64,000 nt of DNA from Streptomyces coacervatus (GCF_029223485.1 NZ_JARHTP010000005.1:62001-126000); one strand, 5' to 3'. Positions 32,326 through 40,310 are shown, counted from the first letter of the stretch. Notes: generated by a model from the sequence alone, not told the origin. Numbers and translations are program-made.

Positions 32326-34094
32326 CCGACGACCAGCACGGAGAGAGCACGCCCCACGGCGGCGGCCGCTGGGACCCGCTGCCCCAGGGCGACTACGACG
32401 ACGGCGCCACCGCCTTCGTGAAACTCCCCGAAGGGGGCATCGACGCCCTCCTGGCCTCCGCCGACAGTCCCCTTGCAGCGCCCGGCCACGGCTATGTGCC
32501 GCCGCCGATAGCGGTCGATCCCGGCTCGACCGCGGGGGCCGACCCGGCGGCGACCGGCACCTGGGCCGTGCCCGCCGACGGCGCCCAGTGGCCCGACCCC
32601 AACGCCGTGCCGCAGGACGCCACGGGCGACCGGTTCACGTACAACCCCGCCGCCACGCAGCAGTGGAACTTCGGGGAGGCGGCGACTCAGGAGTCCGCCC
32701 CCGCGCCGGGCCACGACGTGACCGGGCAGTGGTCGATCCCCGTGGCCGGGGGCGACCTTCCGGACGAATCGGGCGAGTTCACCACGTCGTCGCTGGTCCA
32801 GCAGTGGGGCGGCACACCGCCGGCCACGCTCCCGGGCGGCGCCCCCGCCCCCTGGGCGACGGAGTCGGCGGGACAGCCCTGGGGACAGCCGCAGACCGAG
32901 GAGCCGACGGCGCCCGAGGACGCGCGCGAACACACCGCCGACCCATCGGCGGGTGCGGGGCACGCGTACGAGCAGTCCCCGGCGCACACCCGCAGCCGGC
33001 CCGCCGGGCATGCGCCGGAGCACCCCGGGACTCCCGCCGCCCACGCGCCCGCGGAGCCGGACCGGGCCACGCACGAACCCGGGACCGCGCGGGCGCACAC
33101 CGCCGAGCAGTCGGCCCCGCCCGCCGCCTACGCGGACGCGCCCGCCGAATCCGCCGCAGCGGCCTCGCAGTCCACCCACGGGCCCAGTGGGGCCGCCGGG
33201 GCGGCAGCGGGCGTCCAGGAGGCCGAGGGGGCGCCTGAGGGGGCCGTGGAGCCGCTCGCGGAGCCTGCGGCGGATGCCGGGCCGGACGGCGCCGGACCGC
33301 CCGCACGGACGGCGACCGCGCTCGCCGACCCCAACGCGCCCGAATCCCCGGACACTTCGGACACTTCGGTCGGCCTGGACTCCGCCGACGGCTCGGACGA
33401 GGCCGTGGACGCCGTCGACGAGGCCCCGCCGCCCTCCGGCGAGGAACACCCCCTCGCCTCCTACGTCCTGCGCGTCAACGGCGTGGAGCGCCCCGTCTCC
33501 GACGCGTGGATCGGCGAGTCGCTGCTCTACGTGCTGCGCGAGCGGCTCGGTCTCGCGGGCGCCAAGGACGGCTGCTCACAGGGCGAGTGCGGGGCCTGCA
33601 ACGTGCAGGTCGACGGACGTCTTGTGGCCTCCTGCCTGGTGCCGGCCGTGACCGCCGCCGGCAGCGAGGTCCGTACGGTCGAGGGGCTCGCCGTCGACGG
33701 GCAGCCGTCGGACGTGCAGCGTGCGCTCGCCCGGTGCGGCGCCGTGCAGTGCGGCTTCTGCGTGCCCGGCATGGCGATGACCGTGCACGACCTGCTGGAG
33801 GGCAACCCGGCACCGACCGAACTGGAGACCCGCCAGGCCCTGTGCGGCAACCTGTGCCGCTGCTCCGGCTACCGCGGCGTCGTGGACGCCGTCCAGGAGG
33901 TCGTCGCCGAACGCGAGGCGCTCTCCGCGGGCGACGGTGCCGAACAGGACGGCGACGAGGCACGTATCCCTCACCAGGCGGGCCCGGGAGCCGGCGGAGT
34001 CAACCCGTCGGCGTTCGAGTCACCCGGGGCCATGAACCCGGGGCCCGCCAGGCCGCATGACCAGGCGTACGGACAGGACGGAGGCCAGGCGTGA
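32322..34094 (+). CDS. Molybdenum hydroxylase [2Fe-2S] subunit with ~370-residue disordered N-terminal extension
   Basis: The C-terminal third is a normal small subunit: a plant-type ferredoxin domain with C418-x4-C423-x2-C426 (CSQGECGACNVQVDGRLVAS) and a second [2Fe-2S] domain with CGFCVPGMAM and CGNLCRCSGY. Normal length is about 160-200 residues. Here about 370 residues precede it, rich in Pro, Ala, Gly, Glu, Asp and Thr, with short motifs such as TQQWNFGEA and GQWSIPVAGG and a tail of AHTAEQS-like segments. No signal peptide or known domain is seen in this head. The GTG at 32322 overlaps the FAD-subunit stop (GTGA), so the long form is the genuine start. About 50 Pro/Gly-rich residues follow the last cluster. 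Confidence 0.88.
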   Translation: MTDDQHGESTPHGGGRWDPLPQGDYDDGATAFVKLPEGGIDALLASADSPLAAPGHGYVPPPIAVDPGSTAGADPAATGTWAVPADGAQWPDPNAVPQDATGDRFTYNPAATQQWNFGEAATQESAPAPGHDVTGQWSIPVAGGDLPDESGEFTTSSLVQQWGGTPPATLPGGAPAPWATESAGQPWGQPQTEEPTAPEDAREHTADPSAGAGHAYEQSPAHTRSRPAGHAPEHPGTPAAHAPAEPDRATHEPGTARAHTAEQSAPPAAYADAPAESAAAASQSTHGPSGAAGAAAGVQEAEGAPEGAVEPLAEPAADAGPDGAGPPARTATALADPNAPESPDTSDTSVGLDSADGSDEAVDAVDEAPPPSGEEHPLASYVLRVNGVERPVSDAWIGESLLYVLRERLGLAGAKDGCSQGECGACNVQVDGRLVASCLVPAVTAAGSEVRTVEGLAVDGQPSDVQRALARCGAVQCGFCVPGMAMTVHDLLEGNPAPTELETRQALCGNLCRCSGYRGVVDAVQEVVAEREALSAGDGAEQDGDEARIPHQAGPGAGGVNPSAFESPGAMNPGPARPHDQAYGQDGGQA

Positions 34095-36400
34095 GCAACG
34101 AAGCCGCCACCGCGACCACCGCCGCGGAGGCAGCACCAGCCCCCGAGCAGCTGCCGCACGGCCTCGGCGCGTCCCTGCCGGCCGCCGACACCCGCGCCAA
34201 GACCGAGGGCACGTTCCCGTACGCGGCGGACCTGTGGGCCGAGGGCCTGCTGTGGGCCGCCGTACTGCGCTCCCCGCACCCGCACGCGCGCATTGTGTCC
34301 ATCGACACATCCCACGCGCGCGAGATGCCGGGCGTACGGGCCGTCGTCACCCACGAGGACGTGCCGGGCGCCACCCGCTACGGCCGGGGCGCCACCGACC
34401 GGCCCGTGTTCGCCTCAGAGGTCGTACGGCATCACGGCGAGCCCATCGCCGCCGTCGCCGCCGACCACCCGGACACCGCGCGAATGGCCGCCGCGGCCGT
34501 CATCGTCGAGTACGAAGTACTCGACCCGGTGACCGACCCCGAGCAGGCATTCGAGGCCGAGCCGCTGCACCCCGAAGGCAACCTGATCCGGCACATCCCG
34601 CTGCGTCACGGCGACCCGGACGCGGCCGGCGAGATCGTCGTCGAGGGCCAGTACCGCATCGGCCGCCAGGACCCGGCTCCCATCGGCGCCGAGGCCGGCC
34701 TCGCGGTGCCCCGCCCCGACGGAGGCGTCGAGCTGTACCTGGCCTCCACCGACCCGCACAACGACCGCGACACCGCCGCCGCCTGCTACGGGCTCGAACC
34801 CGAGCGCGTCAAGATCGTCGTCACCGGCGTGCCCGGCGCGACGGCCGACCGCGAGGACCAGGGCTTCCAACTCCCGCTGGGCCTGCTGGCGTTGAAGACC
34901 GGCTGCCCGGTGAAACTCACCGCGACGCGCGAAGAGTCCTTCCTGGGCCACACCCACCGGCACCCGACCCTCCTTCGCTACCGCCACCACGCCGACGCCG
35001 AGGGCAGGCTCGTCAAGGTCGAGGCGCAGATCCTGCTCGACGCGGGCGCATACGCCGACACGTCCTCCGAGGCCCTGGCCGCCGCCGTCGGCTTCGCCTG
35101 CGGCCCCTACGTCGTCCCGAACGCCTTCATCGAGGGCTGGGCCGTACGCACCAACAACCCGCCCTCCGGCCATGTGCGCGGCGAGGGCGCGATGCAGGTC
35201 TGCGCCGCCTACGAGGCGCAGATGGACAAGCTCGCGAAGAAACTGGGCCTCGACCCGGCGGAACTGCGCCTGCGCAACGCGATGGCCACCGGTGACGTAC
35301 TCCCGACGGGCCAGACGGTGACCTGCCCGGCGCCGGTCGCCGAACTCCTGCAGGCGGTACGGGACTTCCCGCTGCCCGCGCTCCCCAAGGACACCCCCGA
35401 GGACGAGTGGCTGCTGCCCGGCGGCCCCGAGGGCGCGGGCGAACCGGGCGCGGTGCGCCGGGGCGTGGGCTACGGCCTGGGCATGGTGCACATGCTCGGC
35501 GCGGAGGGCGCCGACGAGGTGTCCACGGCGACGGTCAAGGTCCAGGACGGCGTGGCGACCGTGCTCTGCGCGGCCGTCGAGACCGGCCAGGGCTTCACCA
35601 CGCTGGCCCGCCAGATCGTCCAGGAGACCCTCGGCATCGACGAGGTGCACGTGGCGCCCGTCGACACCGACCAGCCTCCGGCCGGCGCGGGCTGCCGCGG
35701 CCGCCACACCTGGGTGTCCGGCGGTGCCGTGGAGCGTGCGGCGAAGATGGTCCGTACGCAGCTCCTGCAGCCCCTGGCGCACAAGTTCGGTATGTCCACG
35801 GAGCTGTTGCAGATCACGGACGGCAAGATCACGTCGTACGACGGAGTCCTGTCGACCACCGTCACAGAGGCGATGGACGGCAAGGAGCTCTGGGCGACGG
35901 CCCAGTGCCGTCCGCACCCGACCGAACCCCTGGACGAGTCCGGCCAGGGCGACGCCTTCGTCGGGATGGCGTTCTGCGCGATCCGCGCGGTCGTGGACGT
36001 CGACATCGAGCTCGGTTCGGTACGGGTCGTGGAGCTGGCGCTCGCCCAGGACGTCGGCCGGGTCCTCAACCCGGCCCAGCTGGCCGCCCGTATCGAGGCG
36101 GGCGTGACGCAGGGTGTCGGCATCGCGTTGACGGAAAACCTGCGCACCGCGCGCGGGTTGATCCGCCACCCCGACCTGACGGGCTACGCCCTGCCGACCG
36201 CCCTGGACGCGCCGGACATCCGCATCGTCAAGCTGGTCGAGGAGCGCGACGTGGTTGCGCCCTTCGGCGCGAAGGCGGTCAGCGCGGTGCCGGTGGTCAC
36301 CTCCCCGGCGGCCGTCGCCTCCGCCGTACGGGCCGCGACGGGGCGCCCGGTCAACCGGCTGCCGATAAGGCCACAGGCCGCGGTGGTGACGGACCGATGA
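34091..36400 (+). CDS. Molybdenum hydroxylase large (molybdopterin-binding) subunit, catalytic Glu apparently replaced
   Basis: A 769-residue subunit of the xanthine dehydrogenase/CO dehydrogenase family. The a/b hammerhead domain is at about 30-140 (AKTEGTFPYAADLWAEGLLW, SPHPHARIVSIDTSHAREMP). Molybdopterin-contacting stretches include GHVRGEGAMQV and ETGQGFTTLARQIVQETLGI. At the C-terminus, where active enzymes have KxxGE, this protein reads FGAKAVSAVPVVTSPAAVAS, placing Ala732 where the catalytic glutamate is expected. The GxGxxQ loop is also divergent. It is translationally coupled to the Fe-S gene (GTGA) and to a tiny membrane protein downstream (ATGA). It may be a distinct subfamily or non-hydroxylating. 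Confidence 0.87.
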   Translation: MSNEAATATTAAEAAPAPEQLPHGLGASLPAADTRAKTEGTFPYAADLWAEGLLWAAVLRSPHPHARIVSIDTSHAREMPGVRAVVTHEDVPGATRYGRGATDRPVFASEVVRHHGEPIAAVAADHPDTARMAAAAVIVEYEVLDPVTDPEQAFEAEPLHPEGNLIRHIPLRHGDPDAAGEIVVEGQYRIGRQDPAPIGAEAGLAVPRPDGGVELYLASTDPHNDRDTAAACYGLEPERVKIVVTGVPGATADREDQGFQLPLGLLALKTGCPVKLTATREESFLGHTHRHPTLLRYRHHADAEGRLVKVEAQILLDAGAYADTSSEALAAAVGFACGPYVVPNAFIEGWAVRTNNPPSGHVRGEGAMQVCAAYEAQMDKLAKKLGLDPAELRLRNAMATGDVLPTGQTVTCPAPVAELLQAVRDFPLPALPKDTPEDEWLLPGGPEGAGEPGAVRRGVGYGLGMVHMLGAEGADEVSTATVKVQDGVATVLCAAVETGQGFTTLARQIVQETLGIDEVHVAPVDTDQPPAGAGCRGRHTWVSGGAVERAAKMVRTQLLQPLAHKFGMSTELLQITDGKITSYDGVLSTTVTEAMDGKELWATAQCRPHPTEPLDESGQGDAFVGMAFCAIRAVVDVDIELGSVRVVELALAQDVGRVLNPAQLAARIEAGVTQGVGIALTENLRTARGLIRHPDLTGYALPTALDAPDIRIVKLVEERDVVAPFGAKAVSAVPVVTSPAAVASAVRAATGRPVNRLPIRPQAAVVTDR

Positions 36401-36531
36401 GCGCACCGGAGCCCGGGCCCGAGGAGCCGCGGTACGAACCGCCGCCCCCTGTCGGCAAGTTGCTGGTGTGGGTGCTGGTGTTCGTGGTGGCGGCGTTGGC
36501 GGTCGTACTCGGCGGCGTGTACTTCACGTAG
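36397..36531 (+). CDS. 44-residue single-span membrane protein, last gene of the hydroxylase operon
   Basis: ATG at 36397 overlaps the large-subunit stop (ATGA). The product has a Pro/Glu-rich start (EPGPEEPRYEPPPPVGK) and one hydrophobic helix (LLVWVLVFVVAALAVVLGGV), ending YFT. Family unknown. Coupling implies it is made with the hydroxylase, perhaps as a membrane tether or small partner of the long disordered head of the Fe-S subunit; this is inference. Confidence 0.75.
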   Translation: MSAPEPGPEEPRYEPPPPVGKLLVWVLVFVVAALAVVLGGVYFT

Positions 36532-36544
36532 TGCGGGGCACCTG

Positions 36545-36691
36545 ATGCGTGGCGTGGACGGTCGAGGACCTGGACGGGCGCTGCGGGCTTCGACGCCCCG
36601 GCTCGGGCTGTGGCTGGACAACTCGGAGCTCACGGTGGGGGAGACGGTGGAGGCGATCCTCGTGGGGCGGGAACGGGGGAGGGTGCGCTGA
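36545..36691 (+). CDS. Possible 48-residue small protein
   Basis: ATG at 36545, 14 bases after the preceding stop, gives a 48-codon frame whose C-terminal half looks protein-like (LGLWLDNSELTVGETVEAIL, then VGRERGRVR). The start context CACCTG is poor and the N-terminal half is arginine- and glycine-rich. Codon third positions in 36610-36690 are GC-biased in this frame. It could also be a decayed gene end. Confidence 0.35.
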   Translation: MRGVDGRGPGRALRASTPRLGLWLDNSELTVGETVEAILVGRERGRVR

Positions 36692-36827
36692 GCGTCTTCC
36701 TGTTCCGGGGGCGTTGTCAGTGGCGCGGCGTAGTGTTCTGGACGTGGGGAACGGCTGCCGGTCTGTTGCGGCGGACGGCACATGGCGCCCTGCGCGGGGA
36801 CTGCGGGCAGGAACATCCGGGGGAACA

Positions 36828-37991
36828 ATGGGCACGACCGACATCGCCACGGCGACGATCACACTCACCGAGGACCAACTCGATCCGTACGTCACGCATG
36901 CGCCGACGCGGCGCCGGCTGACGGGTCCCGGACTGCCGGGCGACGGCGCCCTGTTGACGTTCGCTGCGCTGCGCACGGGCGGGCTGCACACGGTGGGGCA
37001 GGACCCGGAGGGCGACGACTCGGGCCTGACGGAGGAGCTGCGGGACCGGCTGGTGATAGGGGAGCTGCTCGCCCCGGCGGGCATGGCGGCGGAGTCGCTC
37101 CTCCTGGACGGCGGCACCGGCGAGATCAGCACCGCATACCTCTTCGATCTGCTGGAAGACCGCCCCCTGGCGCCCTCCCTGGAGGCGCTCGTGCGGTTCG
37201 CCACGGTCACCGAGGAACTGGCGGACCTACGGGGGCAGTTCGCGTCCTACGCGGGCCGCTACGGCACCAAGGCGGCGGCCGAGGCCTCCCGTCAGCTGCT
37301 GGCGCTGTTCGAGGAGGGCACGGACGGCAAGGTCCCGCCGTACTGGAAGGCGGCGGCCCTGATCCGCCCGCTGGCCCTGGCCACGGGCCCCGGCACGACG
37401 TCCGGCCTCACCCTGGGCGTCCCCGCCCGCCTCCTGGACGAGGAGTTCGGCCACGCCCGCGTGGCCCGCTTCGAGGACGTCGACTTCCCGGCCACGCTCA
37501 CGCACGAGCCGACGCGCCGCTTTCTGCGCGAGACGGGCCTGCCGGAGAACACGGTGCTCTTCCAGCTCGACACGGACGTCCCCCTGCAGACCCTGTCCGA
37601 GTACGCCGCGGACGACCGCCCCGGCACGACGTCCCCCTTCGAACTCCCCGCCAGAGCCGACCACTTGATACGCCTGGGCCATCTGGTGGAGGACAACAGC
37701 CTGGTGGTGGACGGCGCGACGGGCGAGGTCCTGAACTGGAGCGAGCCCGAGGCAAGGCTGTACCCCCTGAACACGGACGTCTCCACCCTGGCCTTCACCC
37801 TCTGGCTGCACCACCGGGAGCGCTCGATCGACAAGTACCTCTCCCACGAACTGACGACCCGGGCCTACGACCAGCTGGCAGCGACAATGCTCCAGGTCCT
37901 GTCGAGGGTCGACCCGACCGCCGCCACCACCTCCGCCGACTGGCACTACTGGACGCAGGCGTTCCAGGACGAGGCGGGCGGGGTGCTGTGA
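36828..37991 (+). CDS. SUKH-4-like immunity-family protein with two tandem homologous halves
   Basis: A 387-residue protein resembling the SUKH-4 superfamily, members of which act as immunity proteins against contact-dependent or polymorphic toxins. Two halves repeat the same start motif: YVTHAPTRRRLTGPGLPGDG at about 21-40 and TLTHEPTRRFLRETGLPENT at about 223-243. Both are followed by a LIRLGHL-like or LVIGELL-like strand and a DGGTGEI/DGATGEV motif, then a helical segment (FATVTEELADLRGQFASYAG; FTLWLHHRERSIDKYLSHEL). GGGGGAAC precedes the ATG. No toxin gene was recognised nearby, so its partner is elsewhere or it has another role, as many Streptomyces SUKH proteins seem to. Confidence 0.75.
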   Translation: MGTTDIATATITLTEDQLDPYVTHAPTRRRLTGPGLPGDGALLTFAALRTGGLHTVGQDPEGDDSGLTEELRDRLVIGELLAPAGMAAESLLLDGGTGEISTAYLFDLLEDRPLAPSLEALVRFATVTEELADLRGQFASYAGRYGTKAAAEASRQLLALFEEGTDGKVPPYWKAAALIRPLALATGPGTTSGLTLGVPARLLDEEFGHARVARFEDVDFPATLTHEPTRRFLRETGLPENTVLFQLDTDVPLQTLSEYAADDRPGTTSPFELPARADHLIRLGHLVEDNSLVVDGATGEVLNWSEPEARLYPLNTDVSTLAFTLWLHHRERSIDKYLSHELTTRAYDQLAATMLQVLSRVDPTAATTSADWHYWTQAFQDEAGGVL

Positions 37992-38001
37992 ACGACACAC
38001 C

Positions 38002-38034
38002 TGTGGCCGACCACCCACCAGGTGATCGGCCACA
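38002..38034. terminator. Hairpin between SUKH gene and tRNA-Cys
   Basis: TGTGGCCGA (38002-38010) pairs with TCGGCCACA (38026-38034), with further possible pairs (ACC/GGT) in the loop. It lies between convergent transcription units and can serve both. Confidence 0.65.
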
Positions 38035-38046
38035 CGGCACTTCCAG

Positions 38047-38118
38047 AGGCCGTGGCGGGAATCGAACCCACGTACCTCGCTTTGCAGGCGAGTCCCTAAG
38101 CCACTCGGGCACACGGCC
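38047..38118 (-). tRNA. tRNA-Cys (anticodon GCA)
   Basis: Read on the minus strand: acceptor GGCCGTG/CACGGCC (seven perfect pairs) with discriminator U, D arm CCCGAGTGGCTTAGGG, anticodon arm CTCGC-CTGCAAA-GCGAG giving anticodon GCA, variable loop GTAC and T arm GTGGG-TTCGATT-CCCGC. Total 72 nt; CCA is not encoded. U73 and GCA fit cysteine identity. The 5' flank (38119-38168) is duplicated downstream with a degenerate tRNA. Confidence 0.96.
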
Positions 38119-38423
38119 GGGTCGGGGTGGAGTGCTGGGCTCCGTTCCGAACTCGGTGACACGACCGTATGGCGGGGCGGGGAAGGGGCTCAAGGGAACC
38201 GCGGGGGCTGCAACGGGACTGCCATACGCCGTTCATGAAAGGGGGCTGACCGGCATGGGCATCCCATCCGTGAGGACACCGAGGCTGGAATTGAACCCAC
38301 GTACCTCCCCGCGAGCGGAGCTCGCTGATGGATGCAGTGCAGGCGAGTCCCTGAGCCACTCGGGCACACGGTCGGGTCGGGGTGGAGTGCTGGGCTCCGT
38401 TCCGAACTCGGTGACACGACCGT
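38101..38423. repeat. Duplicated tRNA-Cys 5' half plus promoter flank (68-bp direct repeat, 255-bp period)
   Basis: 38101-38168 and 38356-38423 are the same 68 bases with a single C/T difference (at the acceptor end, CACGGCC versus CACGGTC). They include the 5' third of the tRNA on the minus strand and about 50 bases of its upstream flank. Weaker similarity continues on both sides, for example GCCGTTCATGAA at about 38228 and 38484. Confidence 0.92.
38276..38373 (-). pseudogene. Degenerate tRNA-Cys copy
   Basis: The copy keeps the 5' acceptor and D arm (CCCGAGTGGCTCAGGG) and the 5' side of the anticodon arm (CTCGCCTGCA). A roughly 27-base insert that includes GCGAGCTCCGCTCGC then replaces the 3' side, before GTACGTGGGTTCAATTCCAGC. 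The acceptor ends no longer match (GACCGTG against CTCGGTG) and the T stem has a mismatch. It cannot fold as a functional tRNA. Confidence 0.8.
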
Positions 38424-38589
38424 GCGGCAGGGCGCAGGAGGGGCGCAGGGGCCGCGACGACTGCACCGGGACTGCCCCGTTCGCCGTTCATGAATGGGGT
38501 GCCGGGAGCGCGGCCTACGACCAAGGTCCCGGGGCAGGGGCTACTTCGGACAGGGGTCAAAGTGGGGTGTGCGCCTTACGCTGGCGGTC

Positions 38590-40063
38590 ATGACCGTCCT
38601 TGAGCCGCGTGACGCCGCCGTTGCAGACGAAGCCGCAGGCGGAGCCGGTGAGGGGGTGCTGGGGCGGTCGTATCGGGCGCTCAGTGTCGGGATCGTGTCC
38701 GTTGTGCTGCTGATCGCCTTCGAGGCGACTGCCGTCGGGACGGCCATGCCGGTTGCGGCGCGGGAGCTGGACGGGGTCGCGTTGTACGCGTTCGCCTTCT
38801 CCGGGTACTTCACCACCAGTCTGTTCGGGATGGTGTTCGCCGGGCAGTGGTCGGACCGGCGGGGGCCGCTCGGGGCGTTGACGACGGGGATCGGCTGCTT
38901 CGCCGGAGGGCTGGTGCTGGCGGGTACCGCGGTCTCGATGTGGCTGTTCCTTCTCGGGCGGGCCGTGCAGGGGCTCGGTGGTGGGCTGGTGATCGTCGCC
39001 CTGTACGTCGTCGTCGGGCGGGCCTACCCGGAGCGGCTGCGGGCGGCGATCATGGCCGCCTTCGCGGCGTGCTGGGTCGTGCCGTCCGTGGTCGGGCCTC
39101 CCCCACTGCCTTAAGGGCGTGGGAGGTACCCCCAGCTGCGGGTGCCGTGACCGAACACCTCGGGTGGCGGTGGGTGTTCGTCGGGATTCCCGTGCTTGTC
39201 GTCTTTCCGCTCGCGCTTGCGCTGCCGCAGATACGGCGGCGGGCTTCCGGCCCGGTGGACGGCGCGTCGGGGGCTGCCTTCGACCGGCGGCGGATCCGGC
39301 TCGCCCTCGGCGTCTCGCTGGGCGCCGGGCTGCTCCAGTACGCGGCCCAGGACCTGAGGTGGATCTCCCTGGTTCCCGGCGCCGCGGGAGCCGTACTGCT
39401 GGTGCCGGCCGTGCTCGGGCTGCTGCCCCGCGGCACGTACCGGGCGGCGCGGGGGCTGCCGTCGGTCGTGCTGCTGCGCGGCATCGCGGCGGGGTCGTTC
39501 ATCGCGGCCGAGTCGTTCATCCCGCTGATGCTGGTGACCGAACGGGGGCTGTCGCCGACCCTCGCCGGTTTCTCGCTCGCGGCCGGCGGTGGGACGTGGG
39601 CGCTGGCGTCCTGGGTGCAGTCCCGGCCGCGGCTGGAGCCGTACCGGGAACGGCTGATGACGCTGGGCATGCTCCTGGTCGCGGCCGCCATCGCCGTGGT
39701 GCCCAGTGTGCTGATCGACTCCGTGCCCGCCTGGACCGTGGCCGTCGCCTGGGGCTTCGGCTGCTTCGGCATGGGCCTGGTGATCTCCTCCACCAGCGTG
39801 CTCCTGCTCCGCCTCTCCGCCCCGGAGGAGGCCGGTGCCAATTCCGCCGCCCTGCAGATCTCCGACGGCCTGTCCGATGTGGTTCTGCTGGCAGCGGGCG
39901 GTGCGGCCTTCGCGGCGGCGGCACGGTGACACATGCGGCGGCCGAGGGATCCGGTTCGCATCCGGCGGCGTTCGCGGCGGTGTTCCTGCCGGTGGCGGGG
40001 GTGGCGTTGGTGGGGGCTTGGGTGAGTACGCGGTTGCGGGCGACCGCCAACGGGGTCTGCTGA
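38590..40063 (+). pseudogene. MFS transporter gene broken by an inserted palindromic repeat and a second frameshift
   Basis: Coding-like sequence for a 14-span-type drug efflux MFS runs through three frames. Frame one, 38590-39114 (MTVLEPRDAA, VGTAMPVAARELDGVALYAF, GRAVQGLGGGLVIVALYVVV, VVPSVVGP), stops at TAA 39112-39114 within an inserted hairpin element. Frame two resumes at about 39137 (AGAVTEHLGWRWVFVGIPVL) and runs to TGA 39929. The last 45 residues (THAAAEGSGSHPAAFAAVFL, ending RLRATANGVC) are in a third frame, reached by a one-base change at about 39925 (GCACGG|TGACAC). The motifs on both sides of each break are continuous in a normal transporter. With two independent lesions the gene is most likely dead. 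Confidence 0.82.
39097..39136. repeat. Small palindromic element inserted in the MFS gene
   Basis: CCTCCCCCACTGCC-TTAA-GGGCGTGGGAGG forms a bulged hairpin (39097-39126), followed by TACCCCCAGCT. Elements of the form CTCCCCCA...TGGGGGAGGTACCCCC are familiar dispersed repeats in Streptomyces. Taking out about 39-40 bases here would join VVGP to AGAVTEHLGW. Confidence 0.65.
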
Positions 40064-40086
40064 TGGATGCTGCTCGATGACACCGA

Positions 40087-40104
40087 GTGGTACCACGTAG
40101 TACC
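40087..40104. promoter_or_regulatory. Inverted repeat upstream of toxin-antitoxin operon
   Basis: GGTAC (40089-40093) and GTACC (40100-40104) flank CACGTA, and GTGGTACCAC (40087-40096) is itself a perfect palindrome. It lies directly before the antitoxin start, where ribbon-helix-helix antitoxins usually bind to repress their own operon. Confidence 0.6.
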
Positions 40105-40112
40105 GTCGAAGC

Positions 40113-40310
40113 ATGGCTGGATTGAACCTGCGGTTTACGGATGAAGAGCTCGACGCCCTGCGCGAGCGTGCGGCGGCAGAGGGGCGCAGCATGCAGGCCT
40201 TTGCGCACGACGCGGTGATCGCAGCCATAAACGAGCACTCGAGGCTGTTCAACGAGGCCGCCGAGCACGTACTGAAGGCGAGCGCCGAGCTGAACCGGAG
40301 GCTCGCCTGA
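40113..40310 (+). CDS. Ribbon-helix-helix antitoxin
   Basis: 65 residues. The N-terminus LNLRFTDEELDALRERAAAE is a ribbon-helix-helix DNA-binding domain, and the C-terminal helix (AVIAAINEHSRLFNEAAEHV, LKASAELNRRLA) would wrap the toxin. The stop overlaps the toxin ATG by one base (TGATG). It is expected to neutralise the Doc-like toxin and to bind the inverted repeat just upstream. The start has GAAG close to the ATG. Confidence 0.85.
   Translation: MAGLNLRFTDEELDALRERAAAEGRSMQAFAHDAVIAAINEHSRLFNEAAEHVLKASAELNRRLA

Noticed and set aside
31432..36531. Biosynthetic gene cluster or defence island around the hydroxylase operon
   Set aside because: No core biosynthetic, nuclease or effector genes nearby; the operon is self-contained.
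38276..38373. Intron in the second tRNA-Cys
   Set aside because: The ~27-base insert is far too short for a group I intron, and the acceptor and T stems are also damaged, so decay is the better explanation.
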